DNA from: Pseudomonadota bacterium
GTDB lineage: Bacteria; Pseudomonadota; Alphaproteobacteria; Rhizobiales; Rhizobiaceae
Length of the DNA stretch: 54,664 nt
Assembly: GCA_023404095.1 (NCBI GenBank)
Contig: JAEYDD010000019.1
Span: 1-54,664 of the forward strand
Reading direction: 5' to 3'
Shown here: piece after piece, positions 8,371 to 15,996 of the stretch
How the letters are laid out: each line of letters starts with the position of its first letter
How positions within the stretch are numbered: position 1 is the stretch's first letter
Made by a program: the position numbers and the translations under genes
Notes under the pieces: generated by a model
The model's database searches: none
The model's input: only the letters and a program-made list of their open reading frames with translations
Told to the model about the DNA's origin: nothing

Positions 8371-9360
8371 ATGAGCCAAGCCCTCGCACGTCCCCAGTCT
8401 CCGAATTCCTGGCACTACCGTGAACTGAACCAGAAGAATCCTGGCCTCGACCATCTGTCGAACGGCCTGATCTCGCTGGTGGAGGCGGGCCATCCCGTCA
8501 TGGCGGGGTCGGCCGACCTGCAATATTCCAATGGCCTCAACCGTTTCGCGGCGCGCTACCCGGACCGCTATGTCGGCTTCGGCATTTCCGAGCAGAACAT
8601 GGTTTCGGCCGCCGCCGGCATCGCGACGACCGGCATGATGCCCTATGTCGCCACCTTCGCCTCGTTCCTTGGTCTGCTCACCTGCGAGCAGATCCGCATG
8701 GACGTTGCCTATTGCGCCCTGCCGGTGCGCCTGATCGGCCACCACACCGGCATTTCCATGGGCTTCTACGGCACCTCGCATCACGCCACCGAGGACATCG
8801 GCACGATGCGCTCGATCGCCGACCTGACTGTGGTGTCGCCGGCCGACGGCCCGCAGCTCGAGGCGGCGATCCGCGCCAGCATCGATCACGACCGGCCGAT
8901 CTACTTCCGCACCGGCCGAGGCCGTGAGCCGGACCTCTACGATCCCAAGGCCGACTTCGTCTTCGGCAAGGCAACCGAGCATACGCGCGGCGAGGAACTG
9001 ACGATCATCGCCTGCGGCCTGCCGGTGCACCCCGCCGTGCAAGTGGCCAAGCGGCTCAATGTCGCCGGCCGTTCGGTTGGCGTCATCGACATGGCGACCG
9101 TCAAGCCGATCGACCGTGATGCGGTGCTCGAAGCGGCGGCCCGTTCAAAGCTGCTGATGACCATCGAGGAGCACAATATCATCGGTGGTCTCGGGGCGGC
9201 CGTTGCCGAGGTGTTGGCGGACGAAGGCGTCGGCAAGCGGCTCATCCGTCACGGCATCCATGACGAATACGCGCTGATCGCTCCGCCGACCCATCTCTAC
9301 GCCCACTACAAGCTCGACGAGAAGGGCATCGAGGAACTGGTGCTGAAAGCTATCGGCTGA
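8371..9360 (+). CDS. Transketolase-like protein, C-terminal subunit
   Basis: The partner subunit, 329 residues, starting one base after the N-terminal subunit's stop (tight translational coupling). It has the pyrimidine-binding domain (ADLQYSNGLNRFAARYPDRY, GISEQNMVSAAAGIATTGM with the catalytic Glu) and the C-terminal transketolase domain (GLPVHPAVQVAKRLN, TIEEHNIIGGLGAAVAEVL). Histidines in HHTGISMGFYGTSHH match those lining the active site. Together the two form one functional enzyme in the cytosol. The same split arrangement is known in DXS-like and transketolase-like catabolic enzymes of rhizobia; the specific reaction here is open. Confidence 0.9.
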   Translation: MSQALARPQSPNSWHYRELNQKNPGLDHLSNGLISLVEAGHPVMAGSADLQYSNGLNRFAARYPDRYVGFGISEQNMVSAAAGIATTGMMPYVATFASFLGLLTCEQIRMDVAYCALPVRLIGHHTGISMGFYGTSHHATEDIGTMRSIADLTVVSPADGPQLEAAIRASIDHDRPIYFRTGRGREPDLYDPKADFVFGKATEHTRGEELTIIACGLPVHPAVQVAKRLNVAGRSVGVIDMATVKPIDRDAVLEAAARSKLLMTIEEHNIIGGLGAAVAEVLADEGVGKRLIRHGIHDEYALIAPPTHLYAHYKLDEKGIEELVLKAIG

Positions 9361-9402
9361 CGGAGGGCCTGTGTCGGCAGCGGGAGATTGTCCGCATTTA
9401 AG

Positions 9403-9415
9403 ATATATCATGTAT
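9403..9415. promoter_or_regulatory. Operator C: ATATATCATGTAT (one mismatch to the motif)
   Basis: It lies 54 bp upstream of the importer's binding-protein gene and matches operators A, B and D at 12 of 13 positions. Flanking sequences CATTTAAG and TTTTAAT also resemble those around A and D (TTTAAAA on the left side). It probably brings the transporter operon under the same control as the enzymes. Confidence 0.75.
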
Positions 9416-9468
9416 TTTAATCGGGCCTGCGCGGGAGTGTCGCCGGCCCATCCTTGAGGAGGACGCAG

Positions 9469-10707
9469 ATGAAGACCTATGGAAACCTCGCCGCCGCGGC
9501 GCTGTTGTTGACGGCGCTGTCCGGTCCGGCTTTCGCCGCCGAAAAGCATGAGCTTTACTCGCACATGCCGAACACCGCGCTGTCGGGCGTGATCGACCCG
9601 CAGATGGACGACCGCGCCGATATCGTCAAGGCGCTGCCGAAGACGCCGAAGGACCCGAAGAACATCGTGATCGGCTGGACCGAGATCACGCTCGGCAATG
9701 CCTGGTTCGTAGAGGTAGTCGAAGCGGCCAAGCGTAAGGCCGCCGAATACGGCGGCTACACGATCGACATCCAGGTGGCCGACGGCGATCCGTCCAAGAC
9801 CTCGGCGCATTTCGATTCGTTCATCACCAAAGGCGTCGACGTGATCGTGGTCGACCCGACCGACGTGGCGGGCGCTGCGACCGACGCCCAGCGCGCCGTC
9901 GATGCCGGCATTCCCGTCATCGCACTCGGCACGGTGCCGGATGCCTCGGGACCCTTCGTCTCGACGGTCCTCGCCAATCCCTTCGGCAACGGCTTCGAGG
10001 CCGGCATCTATGCGGCTAAGCATATCGGCAAGGACGCGGCGATCGTCTCGGGTGTCACCATCGGCACGCTTGGCAATTCGACCTCCGAAAGCCGCATCAC
10101 CGGCCTCCTCTCGGGCATCGTCTTCGAGCGTTCCAACCAGTTCAATCTCGGTCTCAGCCGCGAGGACGCGATGCTGAAGGGCTTCAACCTGTTCCAGGAC
10201 CTGAAGACCGGGGGTTCGTTCAACTGGGCTGAAGGCAAGTTCGAGGTCGTTGGCATCCAGCCGGGCGGCTGGACGGAAGAGGGCGGCCTGAAGGGTGCCG
10301 AAGACCTGCTCGCCGGCCATGGCGACCGCATCAACCTGATGCTCGCCGAAAACGACTTCATGGGTATCGGCGCGCTGACGGCCATCGAGAACATCGGCAA
10401 GAAGGGCCAGATCCCGGTTGCCTGCGCTGCCGACGGTTTCCGCGTCGCACTCGATCTCGTCAAGAGCGGCGACCTTCTCGTGACCGGCGCCAACAGCGGC
10501 CGTGCCACGGGCGAGGGCGTGATGGTGCTGATCAACGAGATCTTCCGCAAGGGCTTCGACGCCAACAACCTGCCGCTCGGCTCCTATTTCCCGGCTGAGA
10601 TCATCACCAATGAGAATGTCGACAGTCTGATCGATCCCGACCAGTCGAACCCGTTCTTCAAATACGAGGTTCCGCCCTTCCGCACGATCCCGCAGATCCG
10701 CGGCTGA
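9469..10707 (+). CDS. Periplasmic sugar-binding protein of an ABC importer (RbsB/periplasmic-binding type)
   Basis: A secreted substrate-binding protein of 412 residues with a clear Sec signal peptide (MKTYGNLAAAALLLTALSG, cleavage after AFA near residue 23). The body resembles ribose/galactose-type proteins: GWTEITLGNAWFVEVVEAAKR, VDVIVVDPTDVAGA, DAGIPVIALGTVP, LMLAENDFMGIGALTAIENIG. It is about 80 residues longer than RbsB, with an N-terminal extension before the first lobe and an insert near the middle (NLFQDLKTGGSFNWAEGKFE). ATG 9469 follows GAGGAGGACGCAG. It delivers the pathway substrate to the ATPase and permease encoded next; that the ligand is a sugar, polyol or cyclitol is inferred from family. 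Confidence 0.88.
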   Translation: MKTYGNLAAAALLLTALSGPAFAAEKHELYSHMPNTALSGVIDPQMDDRADIVKALPKTPKDPKNIVIGWTEITLGNAWFVEVVEAAKRKAAEYGGYTIDIQVADGDPSKTSAHFDSFITKGVDVIVVDPTDVAGAATDAQRAVDAGIPVIALGTVPDASGPFVSTVLANPFGNGFEAGIYAAKHIGKDAAIVSGVTIGTLGNSTSESRITGLLSGIVFERSNQFNLGLSREDAMLKGFNLFQDLKTGGSFNWAEGKFEVVGIQPGGWTEEGGLKGAEDLLAGHGDRINLMLAENDFMGIGALTAIENIGKKGQIPVACAADGFRVALDLVKSGDLLVTGANSGRATGEGVMVLINEIFRKGFDANNLPLGSYFPAEIITNENVDSLIDPDQSNPFFKYEVPPFRTIPQIRG

Positions 10708-10720
10708 CGGCTTGATCCTG

Positions 10721-10746
10721 GGCGTCGCCGGAGAGCCGGCGATGCC
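10721..10746 (+). other. Intercistronic stem-loop between binding protein and ATPase genes
   Basis: GGCGTCGCCGG (10721-10731), loop AGAG, CCGGCGATGCC (10736-10746): an 11-bp stem with one G-U pair and no following T-run. Hairpins at this place in importer operons often protect the binding-protein message, giving more binding protein than ATPase; that role is inferred. Confidence 0.6.
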
Positions 10747-10765
10747 GTTCGGGGAGGAGAAGCAG

Positions 10766-12253
10766 ATGCATCTTTCGATGTTGCAGATCGACAAGGCCTT
10801 CGGCGGCGTCGCGGCCCTGCAGGGCGCTAGCCTCGAAGCCTTCGGTGGCGAGGTCCATGGCCTGATGGGCGAGAACGGGGCGGGCAAGTCCACCCTGATG
10901 AAGGTCCTGGCCGGCGCCTACCGGCGCGATTCCGGTGAGATCCGTCTCGACGGTCAGCCCGCCGATATCACCTCACCGCACGAGGCGATTATCAGGGGCA
11001 TATCCGTCATCTACCAGGAATTCTCTCTTGCCGGCCATCTCTCCGTGGCAGAGAACGTGCTGATCGAAGAACTGGGACGGCCCGGCATTCGGGTCCCGTG
11101 GTCGGAGATGGTCCGGCGTACCCGCGCGCTGCTCTCCGACATGGGTTTCGAAGACATTGACCCGATGCAGCCCGCGGGCGAATTGCCGGTCGCCTATCAG
11201 CAGGTGGTGGAGATCTGCAAGGCACTGTCGCGCGATAGCCGGATCCTGGTGTTTGACGAACCGACCGCCGTGCTGACTCGCCATGAAACGGAAAAACTCT
11301 TCCGCCTCATCCGCCTGCTGCGCGAGCGCGGCGTCTGCATTCTCTATATCTCGCACCGGCTGGAGGAGATTTTTACGCTCTGCGACCGGGTCACGGTGCT
11401 GAAGGACGGCCAGACCGTCGGCAGTTGGCCGATCGACGCGATCGACCAGAAGGGCCTCGTGCGCCAGATGATCGGCCGGGAACTGTCCGATCTCTTTCCG
11501 CCGCGCAAGGCGACGGTGGGTGAGGCCTTGCTTGAGGTGGAAGGCCTCAATGCCGGGCCGATGGTGCGTGACGTCTCCTTTTTCGTCCGGGCCGGAGAGG
11601 TTCTCGGCGTGAGCGGGCTGGTGGGGGCCGGGCGCACGGAAACCATGCGCGCCATCTTCGGTGCCGATCCCCTCCAGTCCGGCCGCATCCGGCTGGCGGG
11701 TCGCGAGATCGTCAACGCCTCGCCGGGCGAGGCTGTCGCCAACGGCATCGGCATGCTGCCGGAGGACCGCAAGCACCAGGGCGTGCTGCTCGACCTGCCA
11801 ATCCGCATCAATGCCATGATGACGCCGGCCAATCCCTTCATCTCGGCCTTCGGTTTCATCCGCAACCGCGAAGAGATCGCCGCCGTCGAGGAGATCGCCA
11901 AGGGCCTGCGCCTGAAGTCGGCCGGCATCGACATTTCTGCCGGAACGCTTTCGGGCGGCAACCAGCAGAAGGTGGCAATCATGAAATGGATCGCCGCCAA
12001 GTGTCGCGTGCTCATCTTTGACGAGCCGACGCGCGGGGTCGATGTCGGCGCCAAGATCGAGATCTACCGCGTGATGAACGAACTCGCCGAGGCGGGTGCC
12101 GCCGTGATCATGGTCTCCTCCGACATGCTGGAGGTTATCGGCATGTCGGACCGGGTCGTCGTCATGCGCCAGGGCGCGGTCGCCGGCGAACTTCTCAAAC
12201 ATCAAATCAGCGAGGAAGCCATCATCGACCTCGCCATGGGAATGGAGGCGTGA
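10766..12253 (+). CDS. Sugar ABC transporter ATP-binding protein (RbsA/MglA type, two ATPase domains)
   Basis: A fused double ATPase of 495 residues that powers sugar import at the inner membrane. Domain 1 has Walker A GENGAGKST, a degenerate signature (LPVAYQQVVEICKAL) and Walker B ILVFDEPTAVL. Domain 2 has the degenerate nucleotide loop GLVGAGRTE, the signature LSGGNQQKVAIMKW and VLIFDEPTRGVDVGAK, all as in RbsA/XylG. The start is ATG 10766 with GGGGAGG upstream; an earlier in-frame start at 10712 has none. It overlaps the permease gene by four bases. It works with the binding protein at 9469 and the permease at 12250. Confidence 0.92.
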   Translation: MHLSMLQIDKAFGGVAALQGASLEAFGGEVHGLMGENGAGKSTLMKVLAGAYRRDSGEIRLDGQPADITSPHEAIIRGISVIYQEFSLAGHLSVAENVLIEELGRPGIRVPWSEMVRRTRALLSDMGFEDIDPMQPAGELPVAYQQVVEICKALSRDSRILVFDEPTAVLTRHETEKLFRLIRLLRERGVCILYISHRLEEIFTLCDRVTVLKDGQTVGSWPIDAIDQKGLVRQMIGRELSDLFPPRKATVGEALLEVEGLNAGPMVRDVSFFVRAGEVLGVSGLVGAGRTETMRAIFGADPLQSGRIRLAGREIVNASPGEAVANGIGMLPEDRKHQGVLLDLPIRINAMMTPANPFISAFGFIRNREEIAAVEEIAKGLRLKSAGIDISAGTLSGGNQQKVAIMKWIAAKCRVLIFDEPTRGVDVGAKIEIYRVMNELAEAGAAVIMVSSDMLEVIGMSDRVVVMRQGAVAGELLKHQISEEAIIDLAMGMEA

Positions 12254-13245
12254 CCCTCATGCAAAAGAATACCGGTATCGCCACCTTCTTGATCCGCTAC
12301 AACATCTTCCTGATGCTGGCGCTGCTCGTCGTCGCCTCGGCGCTGTTGTCGGATGTATTCCTGACACCGCAGAACCTGTGGAACTTGCTGCGCCAGCTCG
12401 TGCCCCTGGCGCTCGTCTCCATCGGCATGCTGCTGGTGATCCTGACCGGCGGCATCGACCTGTCGGTCGGGGCGCTGGCGGCCATCGGCGCCATGGTGGT
12501 CGCTATGCTGCTGCCCTATCTGCCGTCGCAGGCTGCCGTCGGTCTCTTCGTCGGCATCGTAGCGGCCATTGCCGCCGGCGCGCTGCTGGGGACGGTGACG
12601 GGTGCGCTCGTCGCGTTCTTCCGCATGGCGCCGTTCATCGCTTCGCTTGCGATGATGACGGTGGCGCGCGGCATCGCCTTCATGATGTCGAACGGGCAGC
12701 CGGTGCGCCTTCCGCGGGATACGGGAGCGGCCGATCTGATGCGCGCCTTCGGCAGTGGCGCGCTGCCCGGCATCGGCATGCCCTGGCCGGTGCTGATCGC
12801 GCTCGTTTTCATCGTGCTGTTCGTCGTCCTCATGGCGCAGAGCAAGTTCGGCCGGCTCGTCATCGCCACCGGTTCGAACGAGGTCGCGGTGCGCCTCGCC
12901 GGCATCCCGGTCGCGCGCTACAAATTCCTCGTCTATGCCATCGCCGGCGGGCTTTCGGCGCTGGCCGGCGTGGTGGCGACCGCACGCACGGCGGTCGGCA
13001 CGGCCAATACCGGCTTCGGTCTGGAACTCGATGCGATCGCCGCCTGCGTCATCGGCGGCGCCTTGCTCTCGGGCGGCAAGGGGTCGGTGATCAACACGAT
13101 GATCGGCGTGCTCATCCTCGGCCTTATCGGCAACATCATGAACCTTTTGTCGGTGCCCGCCTATCCGCAGCAGATCATCAAGGGCGTCATCATCGTCTTC
13201 GCCGTGCTGCTGCAGAATATCAGCGGCGAGACGAAGCGCACCTGA
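12250..13245 (+). CDS. Sugar ABC transporter permease (RbsC type)
   Basis: An integral membrane protein of 331 residues with about eight to ten hydrophobic segments, beginning LMLALLVVASALLSDVF. Family marks are LTGGIDLSVGALAAIGAMV, FIASLAMMTVARGIAF, and the cytoplasmic loop near GSNEVAVRLAGIPV, followed by VIGGALLSGGKGSV. It forms the channel of the importer, probably as a homodimer. Start: GTG 12250 overlapping the ATPase stop (GTGA), or ATG 12259 three codons later. It is the last gene of the operon of operator C. Confidence 0.92.
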   Translation: MTLMQKNTGIATFLIRYNIFLMLALLVVASALLSDVFLTPQNLWNLLRQLVPLALVSIGMLLVILTGGIDLSVGALAAIGAMVVAMLLPYLPSQAAVGLFVGIVAAIAAGALLGTVTGALVAFFRMAPFIASLAMMTVARGIAFMMSNGQPVRLPRDTGAADLMRAFGSGALPGIGMPWPVLIALVFIVLFVVLMAQSKFGRLVIATGSNEVAVRLAGIPVARYKFLVYAIAGGLSALAGVVATARTAVGTANTGFGLELDAIAACVIGGALLSGGKGSVINTMIGVLILGLIGNIMNLLSVPAYPQQIIKGVIIVFAVLLQNISGETKRT

Positions 13246-13253
13246 GGCGAATG

Positions 13254-13273
13254 CCGGGTGCTCAGGCGCCCGG
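13254..13273. terminator. Hairpin between convergent permease and AroE-like genes
   Basis: CCGGGTGC (13254-13261), loop TCAG, GCGCCCGG (13266-13273), one G-U pair. It sits exactly in the nine-to-sixteen base space where the two convergent genes meet. There is no strong T-run, so it may be a weak or Rho-assisted terminator. Confidence 0.5.
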
Positions 13274-14068
13274 TTCGTCCAGCAGAAACCTTGCCAGCAA
13301 CTCGATCTGTCCGGTGATCATATGCACACCCCTGTGGGTTCCGCATCCCCGTTCCGACGCCAGCCGCAACAAAGGCGTGACGTCGGGTTCCATCACGACC
13401 TCGGCCACCAGCGCGCCCGGTTCCAGCGTTGCCGGATCGACGGGCAGCGGATCGCTCGTCTTCATGCCGAGCGAGGTGCCGTTGACGACGAGATCGAAGC
13501 CGCGCGCATCGGCAGGGGCCGCGACGATATCGTGACCGGCAAAGGCGTCGCGCAGCCGTGCTGCGAGCTCCTCGGCCTTGTCCATGGAGCGGTTGGCGAT
13601 GGCAAGGCGGGCGACGCCGGCGCGCACCAGCGCTTCGGCAATGCCCGTGGCGGCACCACCGGCACCCAGCAGCAGGGCGTTGCGGTTGCGGATGGTGTGC
13701 CCTTCGCGAACAAGCCCCTGCACGAAGCCGGCGCCGTCGAACATCTCGCCGTGGAAGTGGCCGTCCGGCGTGCGGCGCGCGACATTGGCAACGCCGAGAA
13801 AGCCGGCGGTGTCCGACAGGCTATCGCAGAGACCCGCGACGCTCGTCTTGTGCGGAATGGTGACGATGACGCCGGCAAGGCTGTCGATCCGGCGCAGCCC
13901 CTCGAAGGCCGCTGCGAGGTTTTCCGGCGGAACCTGCCATGGCACGAGCACGGCGTTATGGCCGTGTTCGGCGCAGTAGGCGTTGAAATAGGTCGGCGTG
14001 CGCAGGTGGTGGGATGGGTAGGCGAGATGCACGACGACGCGTGTCGTGCCGGTGATGCGTCGATCCAT
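13262..14068 (-). CDS. Shikimate dehydrogenase-family oxidoreductase (AroE-like, catabolic)
   Basis: A protein of 268 residues with the two-domain AroE fold. Seen: the substrate-domain motif GVIVTIPHKTS with the catalytic Lys, GFVQGL near the expected DG motif (MFDGAGFVQGL), the Rossmann loop LLGAGGAATGIAEAL, NRSMDKAEEL, and VVNGTSLGM. It reduces or oxidises a ring hydroxyl/ketone with NAD(P). Its place in a catabolic regulon, not with aromatic-amino-acid genes, argues for a paralogue acting on a cyclitol, quinate-like acid or hydroxyketone rather than biosynthetic AroE. ATG 14068 follows GGAGG on the coding strand. It is divergent from the GldA-like gene, sharing operator D. Confidence 0.88.
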   Translation of the reverse strand: MDRRITGTTRVVVHLAYPSHHLRTPTYFNAYCAEHGHNAVLVPWQVPPENLAAAFEGLRRIDSLAGVIVTIPHKTSVAGLCDSLSDTAGFLGVANVARRTPDGHFHGEMFDGAGFVQGLVREGHTIRNRNALLLGAGGAATGIAEALVRAGVARLAIANRSMDKAEELAARLRDAFAGHDIVAAPADARGFDLVVNGTSLGMKTSDPLPVDPATLEPGALVAEVVMEPDVTPLLRLASERGCGTHRGVHMITGQIELLARFLLDEPGA

Positions 14069-14109
14069 TGATGGAGCCTCCTCACGGGTGAAAACGATAC
14101 CTCTTTAAA

Positions 14110-14122
14110 ATATATCATATAT
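14110..14122. promoter_or_regulatory. Operator D: ATATATCATATAT palindrome in a divergent promoter
   Basis: Identical to operator A, placed 33 bp before the rightward dehydrogenase and 42 bp before the leftward AroE-like gene. As with operator A the left flank reads TTTAAA, so the conserved unit is wider than the 13-bp core. Confidence 0.8.
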
Positions 14123-14154
14123 CATGTAAACGCGAATACGCGGAGGAAACCGAA

Positions 14155-15285
14155 ATGCCGTTGCAACACAAACCCATCATGGAGATGTTCGATACGCGCG
14201 TCACCGTCTTCGGCGCACCGGGGCGTTATATCCAGGGGCAGGGCGCCTGGCGACTCGTGGGGGATTGCGCCGCGACACTGGGTGCGAGCGCGGTGCTCGT
14301 CATCGACGCGACGATCCGCGACATGCTGGCCGGACAGGTGGAGGAAAGCTGCGCAGCTGCTGGCGTCGACCTTCAGATCCTGCCCTTTGCCGGACATCTC
14401 GGCGCGAACACCGGCGCGGAATTGCAGGCGCAGCTTGATGGTCCGGTCGCGGCGGTGCTTGCGGCCGGCGGCGGCCGGGCGATCGATGCCGGCAAGGCGC
14501 TGGCCGAACGCATCGGCTCCGGTCTCATCACCCTGCCAACCGTAGCCTCCAACGACGCGCCGACCTCGAAGAATTTCGTCCTCTACGAAGACGGCCACCG
14601 AATGCTCGAAGTGCGCCATCTCATGCGCAATCCGGATTTCGTCATCGTCGATACCGATATCCTATCAAAGGCGCCCAAGGCATTGTTCCGCGCAGGAATG
14701 GGTGATGCGCTCGCCAAGAAATTCGAGGCGGATGCCTGTTTCAACAGTGGCGGAGGCACGATGTTCCTGGCGCGCTCGACACGGCTTGCTCACCAGATCG
14801 CCAACACCTGCTACGAGACGCTTGTGAAGCACGGCGCCGGCGCCTGGTCGGTCGTGGGGACGGGCACGGTCACCGACGATTTCGATGCGGCCGTGGAAGC
14901 GATGATCCTCATGGCTGGCCTTGGCTTCGAAAGCGGTGGCCTTTCGCTGCCCCATGCGCTGACGCGCGGCATCCCGCTTCTGCCGGGCGGCGGCAGCGTG
15001 CTGCACGGTATCCAGGTCGCCTGGGCGTTAATCGTGCATTTCGAGGCGTTGGACCTAGAGCCCCCGCCTGAACTGATGCGGCTCTACAAGATTGTCGGGC
15101 TTCCATTGTCACTGCAGGACATGGGTCTCGGTGCGCCATCGCGTGCCCAACTGGCCGCACTTGCCGACGCGACGCTTGTCGTCCGTCACATGAAGAACAT
15201 GCCATTCAAACTCGAAGCGGAAACACTCGTGACTGCCATCACTCGCGTCGAGGAAAAGGCCCCAAATCGGAGGATTAGCGTATGA
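14155..15285 (+). CDS. Glycerol dehydrogenase-like iron/zinc alcohol dehydrogenase (GldA type)
   Basis: A protein of 376 residues, close to GldA length. The family marks are APGRYIQGQGA at the N-terminus, the nucleotide loop GGGRAIDAGKALAE, LPTVASNDAPTSKNFVLY, the metal-binding Asp in RAGMGDALAKKFEADAC, and histidines in GLSLPHALTRGIPLLPGG and GSVLHGIQVA. It interconverts a vicinal diol and a hydroxyketone, in the manner of glycerol/dihydroxyacetone, using NAD. ATG 14155 follows GGAGGA by eight bases. It is the first gene of a three-gene operon and overlaps the SDR gene by four bases. The actual substrate may be larger than glycerol. Confidence 0.88.
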   Translation: MPLQHKPIMEMFDTRVTVFGAPGRYIQGQGAWRLVGDCAATLGASAVLVIDATIRDMLAGQVEESCAAAGVDLQILPFAGHLGANTGAELQAQLDGPVAAVLAAGGGRAIDAGKALAERIGSGLITLPTVASNDAPTSKNFVLYEDGHRMLEVRHLMRNPDFVIVDTDILSKAPKALFRAGMGDALAKKFEADACFNSGGGTMFLARSTRLAHQIANTCYETLVKHGAGAWSVVGTGTVTDDFDAAVEAMILMAGLGFESGGLSLPHALTRGIPLLPGGGSVLHGIQVAWALIVHFEALDLEPPPELMRLYKIVGLPLSLQDMGLGAPSRAQLAALADATLVVRHMKNMPFKLEAETLVTAITRVEEKAPNRRISV

Positions 15286-15983
15286 TCAAGCCACACCCAC
15301 TCGCCCTTATCACCGGTGGTGGAACCGGCATCGGCCGCGCCACCGCGGAGCTCCTGTTAGCCGCAGGCTGGCGGGTAATCGCGGTCGGCCTTGATTGCGA
15401 CGACGACCTGCCGGAGGGCATTCGCTTCCATAAAGCAGATGTGACAAATACGAACGCCATCCTTGCGGCCATTGATAGCGAAGAGGGCTTGGACGGTTTC
15501 GTTCACTGCGCGGGCATCCTGCGTCATGAGCGGGAATGGCAGATCGCGGATTTCGATGCCGTCATGCAGGTCAATGTCAGCACCGGCTTCGCGCTTGCAA
15601 ATGCGCTCTTGCCGCGTCTGGAGGTGGCCCGTGGTTCCATTGTGATGCTCGCGTCGATGTGGGCGATCTTCGGCTCGGCTGGCGCGCCGGCCTATACGGC
15701 GAGCAAGGGCGCGGTGGCGGCGCTCACCCGCTCGATGGCAGTTGCCTGGGCGGCGAAGGGGGTGCGGGTAAATTCCGTGGCGCCCGGTTGGGTGGAGACG
15801 CGCATGTCGGCGCGGGCACGCGCAGACATTGAACGCGCCACGCGCATCAACGGCCGCATTCCGATGGGGCGCTGGGCGCAGCCGTCCGAGGTCGCCTCGG
15901 TCATCCGTTTCCTGCTGTCGCCCGACGCGGCCTATGTCACGGGCACCATGCTGCCGATCGACGGCGGATATTCCGTTTGCTGA
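15282..15983 (+). CDS. Short-chain dehydrogenase/reductase (SDR)
   Basis: A classical SDR of 233 residues using NAD(P). Seen: the cofactor loop GGGTGIGRATAE near residues 10-20, HCAGILR in place of NNAG, the catalytic YTASKGA (Tyr-x3-Lys) preceded by Ser in MLASM, and a C-terminus ending in MLPIDGGYSVC as usual for the family. The start overlaps the previous stop (ATGA), indicating coupling. It is the second gene of the operon of operator D and probably oxidises or reduces a hydroxyl of the pathway intermediate. Confidence 0.9.
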   Translation: MIKPHPLALITGGGTGIGRATAELLLAAGWRVIAVGLDCDDDLPEGIRFHKADVTNTNAILAAIDSEEGLDGFVHCAGILRHEREWQIADFDAVMQVNVSTGFALANALLPRLEVARGSIVMLASMWAIFGSAGAPAYTASKGAVAALTRSMAVAWAAKGVRVNSVAPGWVETRMSARARADIERATRINGRIPMGRWAQPSEVASVIRFLLSPDAAYVTGTMLPIDGGYSVC

Positions 15984-15996
15984 AAGGAGAATGACA

